DNA of 12,920 nucleotides, from the NCBI GenBank assembly GCA_947505025.1, contig CANNIJ010000046.1, positions 1 to 12,920 on the forward strand. The letters are read 5' to 3'. The translations under genes were made by a program, and so were the position numbers. Below the pieces are notes generated by a model. That model did not search any database, was not told where the DNA came from, and was given only the letters and a program-made list of their open reading frames with translations. Below, piece by piece: positions 5,709 through 12,920 of the stretch (position 1 is its first letter; each line of letters starts with the position of its first letter). This DNA comes from Legionellaceae bacterium (lineage in GTDB: Bacteria; Pseudomonadota; Gammaproteobacteria; Legionellales; Legionellaceae).

Positions 5709-8438
5709 ATGACCAGCAAAAAAGAGAATATTAAAGCCTTATTTGTTAATACCCGTACGCGGATTATCCTCGTTTTTACATTTGTGTTATTACTAATCAT
5801 GGTTGTATTGGGCTTGCTGAAATTTGGTCCAAAAAATCTAGGTATTGACTCAGGTGCAAATGTAAAGCGAACTCCTGTAGGCATTAAATCTATACCTGGA
5901 GCATTAAATCAAACAGATCAATACGCCAATTTACAACAAACACAAAATATTCAACAGGCAGACCAAGCTCTTAAATCTGGATCCAGTTCTATACCAACCA
6001 TTATTAAATCACAAGCATTTTCGGATGCTGGAGAATCTATTGGGGCACCTAATGGTGCCGGCAGCTTAGATTTTACTACCCTAGCACGTCAAGACCTGAC
6101 TGGCCCGACAAACAGCTTATGGTTACAGTCTGTTCGAGAAAGTAATTGCAGTGGACCAAGTGTGCGTCTGGCTATCAAACAAGGCGCTAAACTAGCTAAT
6201 CTGAAGTCAGTTTGTTCGTGCGTTCAATTAAAAGTTGTTGGTTATTCTTCGTCTGAACTCAAACCTATATGCAGTTGTCAGGAATTGAGGGGTTCTGGGT
6301 TTAGCGTGAAGGATATTAAATTGGCTGGTTTTTCAGCCAAAGAAATGCAGGCTTGCGGCATGACTGCATGCGAAGAATATGCTGCAGGATTTACTCCGCG
6401 TGAAATGAAAGACGCTGGTTTTTCCGATGATGAGCTAAAAGGTGCCGGAGTTTCAGACAAGGACATTGCACATGTCGGTGGTTTGCCAGATGGAATCGAT
6501 GCTGACGCAGTACGTCAAGCCGGTTTACTGCCAGCTGATCTGGCCAAGCTGCGAGCACAAGGTGTGACTGCAGCTGCAATACGACGTATATCCGGTGGCG
6601 ACGCTGCACAATTAAAAGCTGCTGGTTATAGCCTTGATGATTTAAAAAATGCTGGATTTACACCAGCCGAACTAAAAAAAGCCGGTTTTTCTGATTCTGA
6701 CATCGCAGCAGGTCTTGAAGGAGTCTTGCCCGATGGCATTAACGCAGACATGGTACATCATGCTGGTGTTGATCCGACTGCCTTAGCCAGGCTAAGGCAG
6801 TCGGGCGTATCTGCAGCTGCCCTGCGTAAACTAAATGGGGCTACGGCCGCACAATTAAAAGCCGCTGGTTACAGCCTTGATGATTTGAAAAAAGCTGGAT
6901 TTACACCGGATGACTTACGCGCAGCAGGATTTTCTGATCCAGAAATTGCAGCATCAATGATTAACCCAGCAAAAAATGGCGACTGTAGTCCGGCCTCATT
7001 AAGTGCAGCACATGCTAAAGGCGTATCAGCAAATACTATTCGTAATACATTAGGATGCAGTACATCCAGCATGAAAGATGCCGGATATTCTCCTCAAGAG
7101 TTACACAAAGCTGGTTTTAACGCAGCAGAACTAAAAAAAGCAGGGTTTAATCCGACAGAAATCAAAGGAGCCGGCTTTAGTGCAAAAGACTTGCTCGATG
7201 CAGGCTTTGATCCAGTACAATTAAAAGATGCTGGGTTTACAGCAGCCTCACTATTAAAAGCAGGAGTGAGTCCAGAAAATCTCAAGCGTGCAGGTTTTAC
7301 ACTTAATCAACTCAAAACTGCCGGGATAAATGCTGATGCTCTAAAAAAAGCTGGCTTCACACCAGAACAGCTAAAAGCAGCAGGTTTCTCTGCAAAAGAA
7401 TTAAAAGCTGCTGGGTTTACAGCTAATCAATTAAAACGTGCAGGATTGTCTAGCGATGATCTGCAAGCCGCAGGCTTTGCACCTGGGGATGCAGTCCTGG
7501 CTAGCTTAGATAATGCTATGCCAGAAAAAACAATTATGCCAAACAACAATTTGGTTAGCCTGATCCCAGCTATAGGCGGTGGAGCAAATTCTGATGTAGC
7601 GGCAGCAAATGCGCAAAAATTACAAGCAATGCTCGATCAACAACGTACGAACATGGCTGAACAGCGTTATCAACAGAAAATACAACAAAAATCAGGCTCT
7701 ATGCTCGGAGCAGCCAATCAATCTTTACAAGCATTTCGTCTGGTCGCGGCACAGCAATACGTGGCATCATCGTTAAAAGACAAGGATGTCTTGGCCATAA
7801 GCAAAACTAGCATTAAAAATATTGGCTTAACACAAGAAACACAGTTAGCTGTGGCTGACAAAAACCTGGCTGCAATCATTAAAACAGGTGACGTGGTTTT
7901 TGCTGTAATTGACACTTCTGTAAATAGCGATGAACCCAGCCCAGTTTTAGCAACCATTGTATCTGGAAGCTTGAAGGGCGCGAAATTGATTGGTACATTT
8001 AATTTGCCGGCTAATGCAGATAAAATGGTCGTGATATTTAATACTTTGTCGGTGCCTGGAGCTATGGGAACCGTGTCAATCAATGCATTTGCAATCGATC
8101 CAAATACTGCGCGCACAGCTTTGTCTAGCGAAACAGATCATCACTATTTATCACGTTACGGCTCTTTATTTGCTTCAACCTTTTTAGAGGGTTTTGGTAA
8201 TGCATTTCAATCCGCAAACACTACGATTTCAGTCGGTGGTACTGGCGGACAAACCAATACTACCGTATCGAATGGTATTGGACGTAGTGCGCTAGAAAAT
8301 GCAGTAATTGGACTTGCTACATTAGGTAAATCATGGGGGCAAGTCGCACAACAAAATATGAGTCGCCCCACAACAGTGCAACTATATTCAGGAACGGCTG
8401 TTGGGGTTTTATTTACACAAGATCTAAAAACTATTTAG
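5709..8438 (+). CDS. icmE: IcmE (DotG), VirB10-like channel protein with decapeptide repeats
   Basis: The 909-residue protein is somewhat shorter than Legionella DotG (about 1048). It has a cytoplasmic N-terminus, a membrane helix at about 18-38, a polar linker, a repeat region at about 145-590 and a C-terminal TrbI/VirB10-like domain from about 665. The repeat unit is [ST]xxxLKxAGF, and residues 461-590 are 13 units in perfect 10-residue register. Residues 258-338 and 339-419 are tandem copies of an 81-residue block. Cysteines cluster where repeat blocks begin (147, 169, 171, 188, 190, 216, 221, and 426, 450). DotG spans the envelope and forms the channel with DotH and DotF. The shorter length probably reflects fewer repeats. 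A perfect 14-bp inverted repeat lies inside the second 81-residue copy. Confidence 0.97.
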   Translation: MTSKKENIKALFVNTRTRIILVFTFVLLLIMVVLGLLKFGPKNLGIDSGANVKRTPVGIKSIPGALNQTDQYANLQQTQNIQQADQALKSGSSSIPTIIKSQAFSDAGESIGAPNGAGSLDFTTLARQDLTGPTNSLWLQSVRESNCSGPSVRLAIKQGAKLANLKSVCSCVQLKVVGYSSSELKPICSCQELRGSGFSVKDIKLAGFSAKEMQACGMTACEEYAAGFTPREMKDAGFSDDELKGAGVSDKDIAHVGGLPDGIDADAVRQAGLLPADLAKLRAQGVTAAAIRRISGGDAAQLKAAGYSLDDLKNAGFTPAELKKAGFSDSDIAAGLEGVLPDGINADMVHHAGVDPTALARLRQSGVSAAALRKLNGATAAQLKAAGYSLDDLKKAGFTPDDLRAAGFSDPEIAASMINPAKNGDCSPASLSAAHAKGVSANTIRNTLGCSTSSMKDAGYSPQELHKAGFNAAELKKAGFNPTEIKGAGFSAKDLLDAGFDPVQLKDAGFTAASLLKAGVSPENLKRAGFTLNQLKTAGINADALKKAGFTPEQLKAAGFSAKELKAAGFTANQLKRAGLSSDDLQAAGFAPGDAVLASLDNAMPEKTIMPNNNLVSLIPAIGGGANSDVAAANAQKLQAMLDQQRTNMAEQRYQQKIQQKSGSMLGAANQSLQAFRLVAAQQYVASSLKDKDVLAISKTSIKNIGLTQETQLAVADKNLAAIIKTGDVVFAVIDTSVNSDEPSPVLATIVSGSLKGAKLIGTFNLPANADKMVVIFNTLSVPGAMGTVSINAFAIDPNTARTALSSETDHHYLSRYGSLFASTFLEGFGNAFQSANTTISVGGTGGQTNTTVSNGIGRSALENAVIGLATLGKSWGQVAQQNMSRPTTVQLYSGTAVGVLFTQDLKTI
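6480..6965 (+). repeat. Tandem duplication of an 81-codon block inside icmE
   Basis: Two adjacent 243-base units, 6480-6722 and 6723-6965, encode matching proteins: LPDGIDAD versus LPDGINAD, AAQLKAAGYSLDDLK in both, and GFSDSDIAA versus GFSDPEIAA. The DNA has diverged at many positions, so this is an old duplication rather than a recent slippage event. Confidence 0.9.
6774..6804. repeat. Perfect 14-bp inverted repeat with 3-base loop inside icmE
   Basis: CCGACTGCCTTAGC (6774-6787), loop CAG (6788-6790), then GCTAAGGCAGTCGG (6791-6804). The arms are perfectly complementary. It encodes residues around PTALARLRQS in the second 81-residue copy; the matching place in the first copy has no such structure. 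No T-tract follows. In RNA it would form a very stable stem-loop in the middle of the operon's longest gene. Confidence 0.9.
7089..7478 (+). repeat. Array of 13 in-register 30-base units encoding decapeptides (icmE)
   Basis: Residues 461-590 contain a unit ending in AG-F (or V, I, L) at every tenth position without a single insertion or deletion. The consensus is [ST/N]xxxLKxAGF. At the DNA level the units are diverged, with GCTGGTTT, GCAGGTTT and similar variants, so the array is conserved as protein more than as DNA. Confidence 0.92.
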
Positions 8439-8448
8439 AAGGTAAGCA

Positions 8449-9219
8449 ATGGCCGAAAATGATGAATACCAGTTTGTAGATCCGGATGCATTCGAGCCCT
8501 CAGAGAATGTAGACTCGACCAATACAGGTGAGACCAAGACCAGCGGTCTAGTCAATACTCCAAACATTAAACTTAATGCATTAATAGCCGTTTTAGTGCT
8601 TATTTTTTCTGTAAGCATTTATCATTACATTACTCATCGGCATAAATCAGCACCAGTAAATGTTATACAACCGGTGCGCACAATAATCCCTACCAAATTA
8701 ATTGAGCCACAAAATCCACAGCCGCAAGCAGTTGCTATGCCTGAGGTGGTAACCGATACACAGCGTCAAATGGACCAAACATTATCCTCTGTACAAGATA
8801 CGCAGCATAACATGCAGTCTGATCTTTCAGGGATGAACGAGCATGTCACGCGTCTAGATGAACGCTTGGGCACAATCATGACGAGCATAGAATCACTAGC
8901 GCAACGTGTGGACCAATTAAGCACTACGCTAGATACAGAAGTGCAACGGATAGAGCATGCATTGGCAGCTCGTACGCGAACTGTACACAAAAAATCATCC
9001 CATCATCAGCAAAGACTCAAACCCGAGATAGTTAAGTATTATGTGGAGGCAGTTATCCCTGGACGTGCATGGTTAATTGGTTCAAATAGCACTACAATTA
9101 CCGTTAGTGTGGGCACACCAATACCCGGATATGGGCGTGTACGTACAATTGATGCCGCCCAAGGACGCGTATTAACTAGCTCGGGGAAAATAATGCGCTT
9201 TAGTCAAGATGACAGTTAG
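8449..9219 (+). CDS. icmG: IcmG (DotF), bitopic inner-membrane Dot/Icm protein
   Basis: The 256 residues (Legionella about 269) comprise an acidic cytoplasmic N-terminus (1-41), one membrane helix (about 42-61), a Pro-rich stretch, a long heptad-like coiled coil (about 103-178) and a compact C-terminal beta domain (about 194-252). That domain carries the family-like segment YVEAVIPGRAWLIG and later GYGRVRTID and TSSGKIM. DotF interacts with DotG and has been reported to bind effectors in two-hybrid work. AAGG lies upstream of the ATG, ten bases after icmE. Length, architecture and position in the operon all agree. Confidence 0.95.
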   Translation: MAENDEYQFVDPDAFEPSENVDSTNTGETKTSGLVNTPNIKLNALIAVLVLIFSVSIYHYITHRHKSAPVNVIQPVRTIIPTKLIEPQNPQPQAVAMPEVVTDTQRQMDQTLSSVQDTQHNMQSDLSGMNEHVTRLDERLGTIMTSIESLAQRVDQLSTTLDTEVQRIEHALAARTRTVHKKSSHHQQRLKPEIVKYYVEAVIPGRAWLIGSNSTTITVSVGTPIPGYGRVRTIDAAQGRVLTSSGKIMRFSQDDS

Positions 9220-9231
9220 GGCTGAGCACTC

Positions 9232-9777
9232 ATGGCAGAACAAACAAACGTTTTAATAAATCTTGCAAACTCATTGCTACCAGTTGAGAAGTTGGTAACT
9301 GGAGCAGCGTATATAATTGGTATTATATTTGCGATGAAGGCAATTATGTTACTTAAGTCACATGCAGACTCAAGGGGACAAGGCGGGCAAGGCGGACTAA
9401 AAGAACCATTTGTGTATTTTATAGTTGCAGGGATGCTGATCTATTTCCCTACTGGCTTTGAAATACTCATGAACACCACCTTTGGATACCCTACAGTCCT
9501 CAGTTATTCATCAATGAGTAGCAACAGCACATTGATCAACGCATTATTTGCTCCAGGTAATGACATGGGCAGTGCATTGGCATTAATTATTCAAGTCTTG
9601 GGTGTATTTGCATTTGTAAAAGGTTGGCTGATGATCGCCAAAGCCTCATCTGGAGGGCAATCATCTGGCGCTGGTAACACCGGTAAAGGTTTAATGCACG
9701 TATTCGGCGGAATTTTAGCTATGAATATCATTGGCACCTTGCAAGTGATCAGCAATACATTGTATGGTTCTAATTAA
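9232..9777 (+). CDS. icmC: IcmC (DotE), multi-pass inner-membrane Dot/Icm protein
   Basis: The product has 181 residues (Legionella about 194) with four hydrophobic segments (about 21-42, 58-80, 113-137 and 151-175) and no cleavable signal peptide. Residues 14-85 clearly resemble the mature part of the next gene product IcmD, including the pattern KLVTGAAYIIG followed by FAMKAIMLLKSH. The second half (FAFVKGWLMIAKASSGG, then GKGLMHVFGGILAMN) looks like another diverged copy of the same helix-loop-helix unit. DotE is essential for secretion in Legionella, but its molecular role is not well defined. The ribosome binding site is weak, so translation may depend on coupling to icmG twelve bases upstream. 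Confidence 0.94.
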   Translation: MAEQTNVLINLANSLLPVEKLVTGAAYIIGIIFAMKAIMLLKSHADSRGQGGQGGLKEPFVYFIVAGMLIYFPTGFEILMNTTFGYPTVLSYSSMSSNSTLINALFAPGNDMGSALALIIQVLGVFAFVKGWLMIAKASSGGQSSGAGNTGKGLMHVFGGILAMNIIGTLQVISNTLYGSN

Positions 9778-9794
9778 TACTTTGGAGAATAAAA

Positions 9795-10169
9795 ATGAAA
9801 AAAAGCACAAAAATTAGTTTAGTATTAACTGGGGTTGCTGTTACAGCATGCTCATCACAAGTTTTCGCAGCCGATAGTATGACTCTGGGTGGCATGGCTA
9901 GTCAGATCATAGATTCTCTAGCCAGCGTGACCAAATTAATTACGGCCGGAGCATATATCGCAGGGATGGGCTTTGCTGTGAGTGCTATTTTAAAATTTAA
10001 AGCACATAAAGATAATGCCCAACAAACACCGATCGGCACACCGATTGGATTAACCTTTGTGGCTGCTGCTTTAGTATTTCTACCGAGCATTTTAAGTATT
10101 ACAGGTCAGACAATGTTTAAAGGTGGTACCACTGCAGGTCCAAGTGGTGTTGTCTTTACAAGCTCATAA
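9795..10169 (+). CDS. icmD: IcmD (DotP), small membrane protein related to DotE
   Basis: The 124-residue product (Legionella about 132) starts with a typical signal sequence, MKKSTKISLVLTGVAV, ending VFA before Ala26. Two hydrophobic segments follow (about 43-65 and 79-103), separated by a short basic loop KFKAHKDN. The mature part aligns with the N-terminal half of DotE. A signal sequence plus two helices around a basic loop is also the general layout of VirB2/TrbC-type pilins, which is a resemblance of form only. GGAG lies just before the ATG. Confidence 0.93.
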   Translation: MKKSTKISLVLTGVAVTACSSQVFAADSMTLGGMASQIIDSLASVTKLITAGAYIAGMGFAVSAILKFKAHKDNAQQTPIGTPIGLTFVAAALVFLPSILSITGQTMFKGGTTAGPSGVVFTSS

Positions 10170-10182
10170 GAGGTAATGAATT

Positions 10183-10818
10183 GTGCCTGGAAACCAACTT
10201 AAGCTGACTCTGCCACTGAAGACCAGCTCCGGGGCTTGGCGTTTATATTCTGCTCGACAAGCAGATCTTAAATTCCAGCCATTTGCAGAACGTGTTTTGC
10301 GTCGAGACGCCTATACATGTATTTATTGCGGTTTTCAGGCACAATTACACCAACAAATTATTAATATCGATCATAATTATACAAACAATACTCTAGAAAA
10401 CCTGGCGACTGCGTGTTGTTTTTGTGCTCAATGTTTTTTTATAGAGTCAGTTGGTGTGGGCGGTTATGGGGGCGGAACCTTAATCGATTTACCAGAAATG
10501 TCACAAATAGAATTAAACAGTCTGTGTCACGTATTGTTTTGTGCTATCACTAACGATACTGGCTATAAATCTAGTGCCCAAACAATTTTCTTGGGGTTAA
10601 AAATGCGCTCTCAAGCAATGGAAAGCCGGTTTGGTGCCGGATCGAGTGACCCGGCAATGTTTGGTCATTTACTATTAGACTCAGGACCACATTCCACTGA
10701 AAATATGGATCGTATTTTTAAGAATATTAGACTACTGCCTTCGCGAGCTAAATTTCGCACACAAGTTGAAAGCTGGGCAACTAGTGCCTTGAAAGAGATT
10801 TCAGCGGAGACCATATGA
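10183..10818 (+). CDS. icmJ: IcmJ (DotN), zinc-binding subunit of the T4 coupling complex
   Basis: The 211 residues match the family (about 208 in Legionella). It starts at GTG 10183 with GAGG nine bases upstream; the ATG at 10176 is out of frame and stops after eight codons. Two CxxC pairs, C46-x2-C49 and C81-x2-C84, flank NIDHNYTNNTLENLATACC, the layout of an HNH-type fold with a structural zinc. DotN is known to have such a fold without a demonstrated nuclease role and to bridge DotL in the coupling complex with DotM and IcmS-IcmW. No signal peptide or membrane segment is visible. The stop overlaps the icmB start by four bases (ATGA), indicating translational coupling. Confidence 0.95.
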   Translation: MPGNQLKLTLPLKTSSGAWRLYSARQADLKFQPFAERVLRRDAYTCIYCGFQAQLHQQIINIDHNYTNNTLENLATACCFCAQCFFIESVGVGGYGGGTLIDLPEMSQIELNSLCHVLFCAITNDTGYKSSAQTIFLGLKMRSQAMESRFGAGSSDPAMFGHLLLDSGPHSTENMDRIFKNIRLLPSRAKFRTQVESWATSALKEISAETI

Positions 10819-12920
10819 CAACTTTAGCCGAATCATTTTTTGCAGGTACAGACACTTTTTTTGCGTGGCTAAGTACTTCATTAAGACAAACGACAGCGTC
10901 TTATTGCGATTTAGAAACGGCTGATAGCCCTGATGTGTTAGTTAACCACGATGGAACCTTGCTCAGCGTGCTACAAATAGAAGGAATCACCGCACTAGCT
11001 GGCACCGATGAATTTGAACAATTGGTCAATGGATTAAATAATGCCTTTCAAGGCGCCATGGGGCGCTCAGGACATGCTTTACAAGTGTATTTTAGTCATG
11101 ATAAGCAAAACATAAAGCAAGTTATAAACGAAATATATGCACCTGCTGAGGCTACTGCCGAGCGACTACGCCTGTCTCTGGGCGATCTATTTAACGAGCG
11201 CGTAAATTTTATGGCTAATTATTGTGCTGAAGAGAAGTTGTACTTCGTACTTTATACCAGACCATTCAACCTGCCAAGTGATCAATTAAAAGAGGCCAAT
11301 AAAGAACAAACAAAACGAGTTAAAGAAGAAAAAGTACCTGCTTTTACTGTATCTCAAGCTGTATTTTCAGCGATACCTGAGTTACGAGATACTCACAGCG
11401 CATATGTTAGATCTATCTTAAATGATCTGGATTCCCTGTCTATACTTGCTAGACTGATGCCAGTACATGAGGCCGTACATGCAATTCGCATGACAGCCGA
11501 TCCTTTATTTACTGCGGAAGACTGGCGAGCTAGTTTGCCTGGAGATATGCTGGCTGTACGTGAAATCAATGGCTTTGAGGGTGACCCGGCTGATTTATTG
11601 TGGCCTTCATTAGCAAAGCAGGTTCTGCCCCGCGATGCGGTCATAATTGACCGCCGAACAGTGCTAGTCGGGGATATATTATATTCTTCAATCTACGTTG
11701 ATCTATTCCCAAAAGATTTACGCCCATTTATGCAATTATTTAATCGTCTTTTACCCACGAACATTCCTTGGCGTATCTCTTTTTTATTAGAAAGCGAGGG
11801 TCTAGAAACAGTCAAATTAAAAGGTTTATTAGCCGCTATTTTATCTTTCTCATCTTCGACTAACCGTTTAATAAGTGATGCAGTAAACCTGCTAAAATTT
11901 GTGCAAATAAATACCGACGAATCTATTGTGCGTTTACGTGTAGTCGCAACCACATTCGCTCCAGAAGGTAATCTAGCACTATTACGTCGCCGATCCTCTG
12001 AGTTAGTCAAAGCCATGGAGGGTTGGGGATCTATGAGTGTATCTGAGATTTGCGGTGACCCATTTGCAGGCTTTGCTGCCAGCATGTTAGCCACAACCTT
12101 AGCAAGTCCAGCAATTCCTAGCATTGCACCTTTGTCTGATGTGTTTTCCATGTTACCAATCACGCGGCCGGCATCACCCTGGAAAAATGGAGCGTTACTT
12201 TTTAGATCCCCAGATGGAAAGCCCTGGCCATTTCAACCCGGATCACCCCAGCAAACAACATGGATTGATTTAGTCTATGCAAGACCAGGATCAGGTAAAT
12301 CAGTTTTATCTAGCGCTTTAAACCTGGCGCTGTGCTTGTCTGGTGGATTATCACGCCTGCCCCGTATAGCGATCATTGATATCGGTCCATCAAGTAGTGG
12401 ACTAATCTCACTGCTAAAATCTGCACTACCCGCAGAGAACCGTCACTGGGCAGCTTATCACAGACTGCGAATGACTCCAGAATACTCTATAAACCCATTT
12501 GACACCCAACTTGGATCCAGACTGCCTATAGCTTCAGAACGATCATTCCTGGTTAACTTCTTAACATTACTGACTACCCCACTAGGATCACCCAAGCCAT
12601 ACGATGGAATGCCTGACCTGGTCGGCATGGTGGTGGATGAGATGTATCGAAGCTTCTCCGACGCGTTTAAACCAACACCATATGCACATGGAGTGGAAGA
12701 TTTTCTGGATAGTCTCTTAGAAGAGATCGGCTTTGTACGCGATTCAAATACAACCTGGTGGGAAGTGACTGATGCATTATTTTCTGCAGGCTTTGAGCAT
12801 GAAGCCATGTTGTCTCAACGCTACGCCATGCCATTACTGGCTGATGCCGCATCAACCTGCCGAATATCATCCATTGATGACTTATACGGAAAAATAACTG
12901 CACCCACGGGTGAATCTTTA
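10815..12920 (+). CDS. icmB: IcmB (DotO), VirB4-like ATPase, truncated by the right edge
   Basis: The ATG at 10815 overlaps the icmJ stop. The frame is open for 702 codons to the last base of the window, about two thirds of the roughly 1000-residue family length. The N-terminal 480 residues form the VirB4/TraC-like domain. The nucleotide-binding loop ARPGSGKS lies at residues 489-496, with Lys495, followed by a hydrophobic strand and acidic residue in PRIAIIDIGPSS. The Walker B and later motifs lie beyond the edge. DotO is a soluble ATPase that docks on the inner membrane, forms the cytoplasmic hexameric stack with DotB and powers secretion. Two T-tracts (T6 at 10836-10841 and T7 at 10856-10862) sit in the first 16 codons. 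Confidence 0.96.
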   Translation, partial: MTTLAESFFAGTDTFFAWLSTSLRQTTASYCDLETADSPDVLVNHDGTLLSVLQIEGITALAGTDEFEQLVNGLNNAFQGAMGRSGHALQVYFSHDKQNIKQVINEIYAPAEATAERLRLSLGDLFNERVNFMANYCAEEKLYFVLYTRPFNLPSDQLKEANKEQTKRVKEEKVPAFTVSQAVFSAIPELRDTHSAYVRSILNDLDSLSILARLMPVHEAVHAIRMTADPLFTAEDWRASLPGDMLAVREINGFEGDPADLLWPSLAKQVLPRDAVIIDRRTVLVGDILYSSIYVDLFPKDLRPFMQLFNRLLPTNIPWRISFLLESEGLETVKLKGLLAAILSFSSSTNRLISDAVNLLKFVQINTDESIVRLRVVATTFAPEGNLALLRRRSSELVKAMEGWGSMSVSEICGDPFAGFAASMLATTLASPAIPSIAPLSDVFSMLPITRPASPWKNGALLFRSPDGKPWPFQPGSPQQTTWIDLVYARPGSGKSVLSSALNLALCLSGGLSRLPRIAIIDIGPSSSGLISLLKSALPAENRHWAAYHRLRMTPEYSINPFDTQLGSRLPIASERSFLVNFLTLLTTPLGSPKPYDGMPDLVGMVVDEMYRSFSDAFKPTPYAHGVEDFLDSLLEEIGFVRDSNTTWWEVTDALFSAGFEHEAMLSQRYAMPLLADAASTCRISSIDDLYGKITAPTGESL

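Noticed and set aside
6230..7480. CRISPR-like or satellite DNA array
   Set aside because: The 30-base periodicity is the in-frame DotG decapeptide; units are too diverged at DNA level and there are no spacers.
7718..8116. 132-codon minus-strand ORF inside icmE
   Set aside because: Antisense to the conserved VirB10-like domain of DotG; long only because of the codon bias of the sense gene.
10183..10818. IcmJ as an active HNH endonuclease or defence gene
   Set aside because: The CxxC pairs and DH motif give an HNH-like look, but gene order, length and the four-base overlap with icmB identify it as the Dot/Icm coupling-complex subunit DotN.
11693..12163. 156-codon minus-strand ORF inside icmB
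   Set aside because: Antisense shadow of the DotO N-terminal domain, with no ribosome binding site or recognisable motif.

Overview
This window carries a large part of a Dot/Icm (type IVB) secretion system. The core genes are recognisable by product and order: icmT-icmS on the minus strand, and icmN-icmM-icmL-icmK-icmE-icmG-icmC-icmD-icmJ-icmB (dotK, J, I, H, G, F, E, P, N, O) on the plus strand. Complete chromosomal Dot/Icm systems of this type are characteristic of the Legionellales (Legionella, Coxiella, Rickettsiella, Aquicella and relatives), so the source is most likely an intracellular gammaproteobacterium of that order. The sequence is fairly AT-rich. The genus cannot be fixed from the sequence alone. 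The layout is not that of L. pneumophila, where icmT-S-R-Q-P-O-N-M-L-K-E-G-C-D-J-B all run one way.

Layout. 1-1247 (minus): a gene running off the left edge, encoding an unrecognised protein with hydrophobic segments near its visible C-terminal part. 1248-1465: divergent intergenic region with short inverted repeats. 1466-1939 (plus): an unrecognised 157-residue protein with a mitochondrial-presequence-like N-terminus and a terminal Cys-Gly-Cys. 1954-1990: a hairpin between convergent genes. 1995-2189 (minus): a 64-codon helical ORF in the place where Legionella has icmR. 2306-2911 (minus): icmS and icmT, directly abutting. 2912-3081: divergent promoter region. 3082-12920 (plus): a tight operon from icmN to a right-truncated icmB, with gaps of 24 bases or less and two overlaps.

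How they work together. IcmK (DotH) and IcmE (DotG) are the VirB9-like and VirB10-like parts of the envelope-spanning core. IcmG (DotF), IcmL/IcmM (DotI/DotJ), IcmC/IcmD (DotE/DotP) and IcmT are inner-membrane or periplasmic parts. IcmN (DotK) is an OmpA-like lipoprotein. IcmB (DotO) is the VirB4-like ATPase, IcmJ (DotN) belongs to the coupling complex, and IcmS is an effector adaptor. The three genes to the left have no recognisable function; their position makes them candidates for secreted or accessory proteins, which is inference only.

Most worth a second look: a perfect 14-bp inverted repeat with a 3-base loop inside icmE; the in-register decapeptide array and 81-residue duplication of DotG; the unusual 157-residue neighbour; the orphan ORF in the icmR position; and the internal duplication of DotE.
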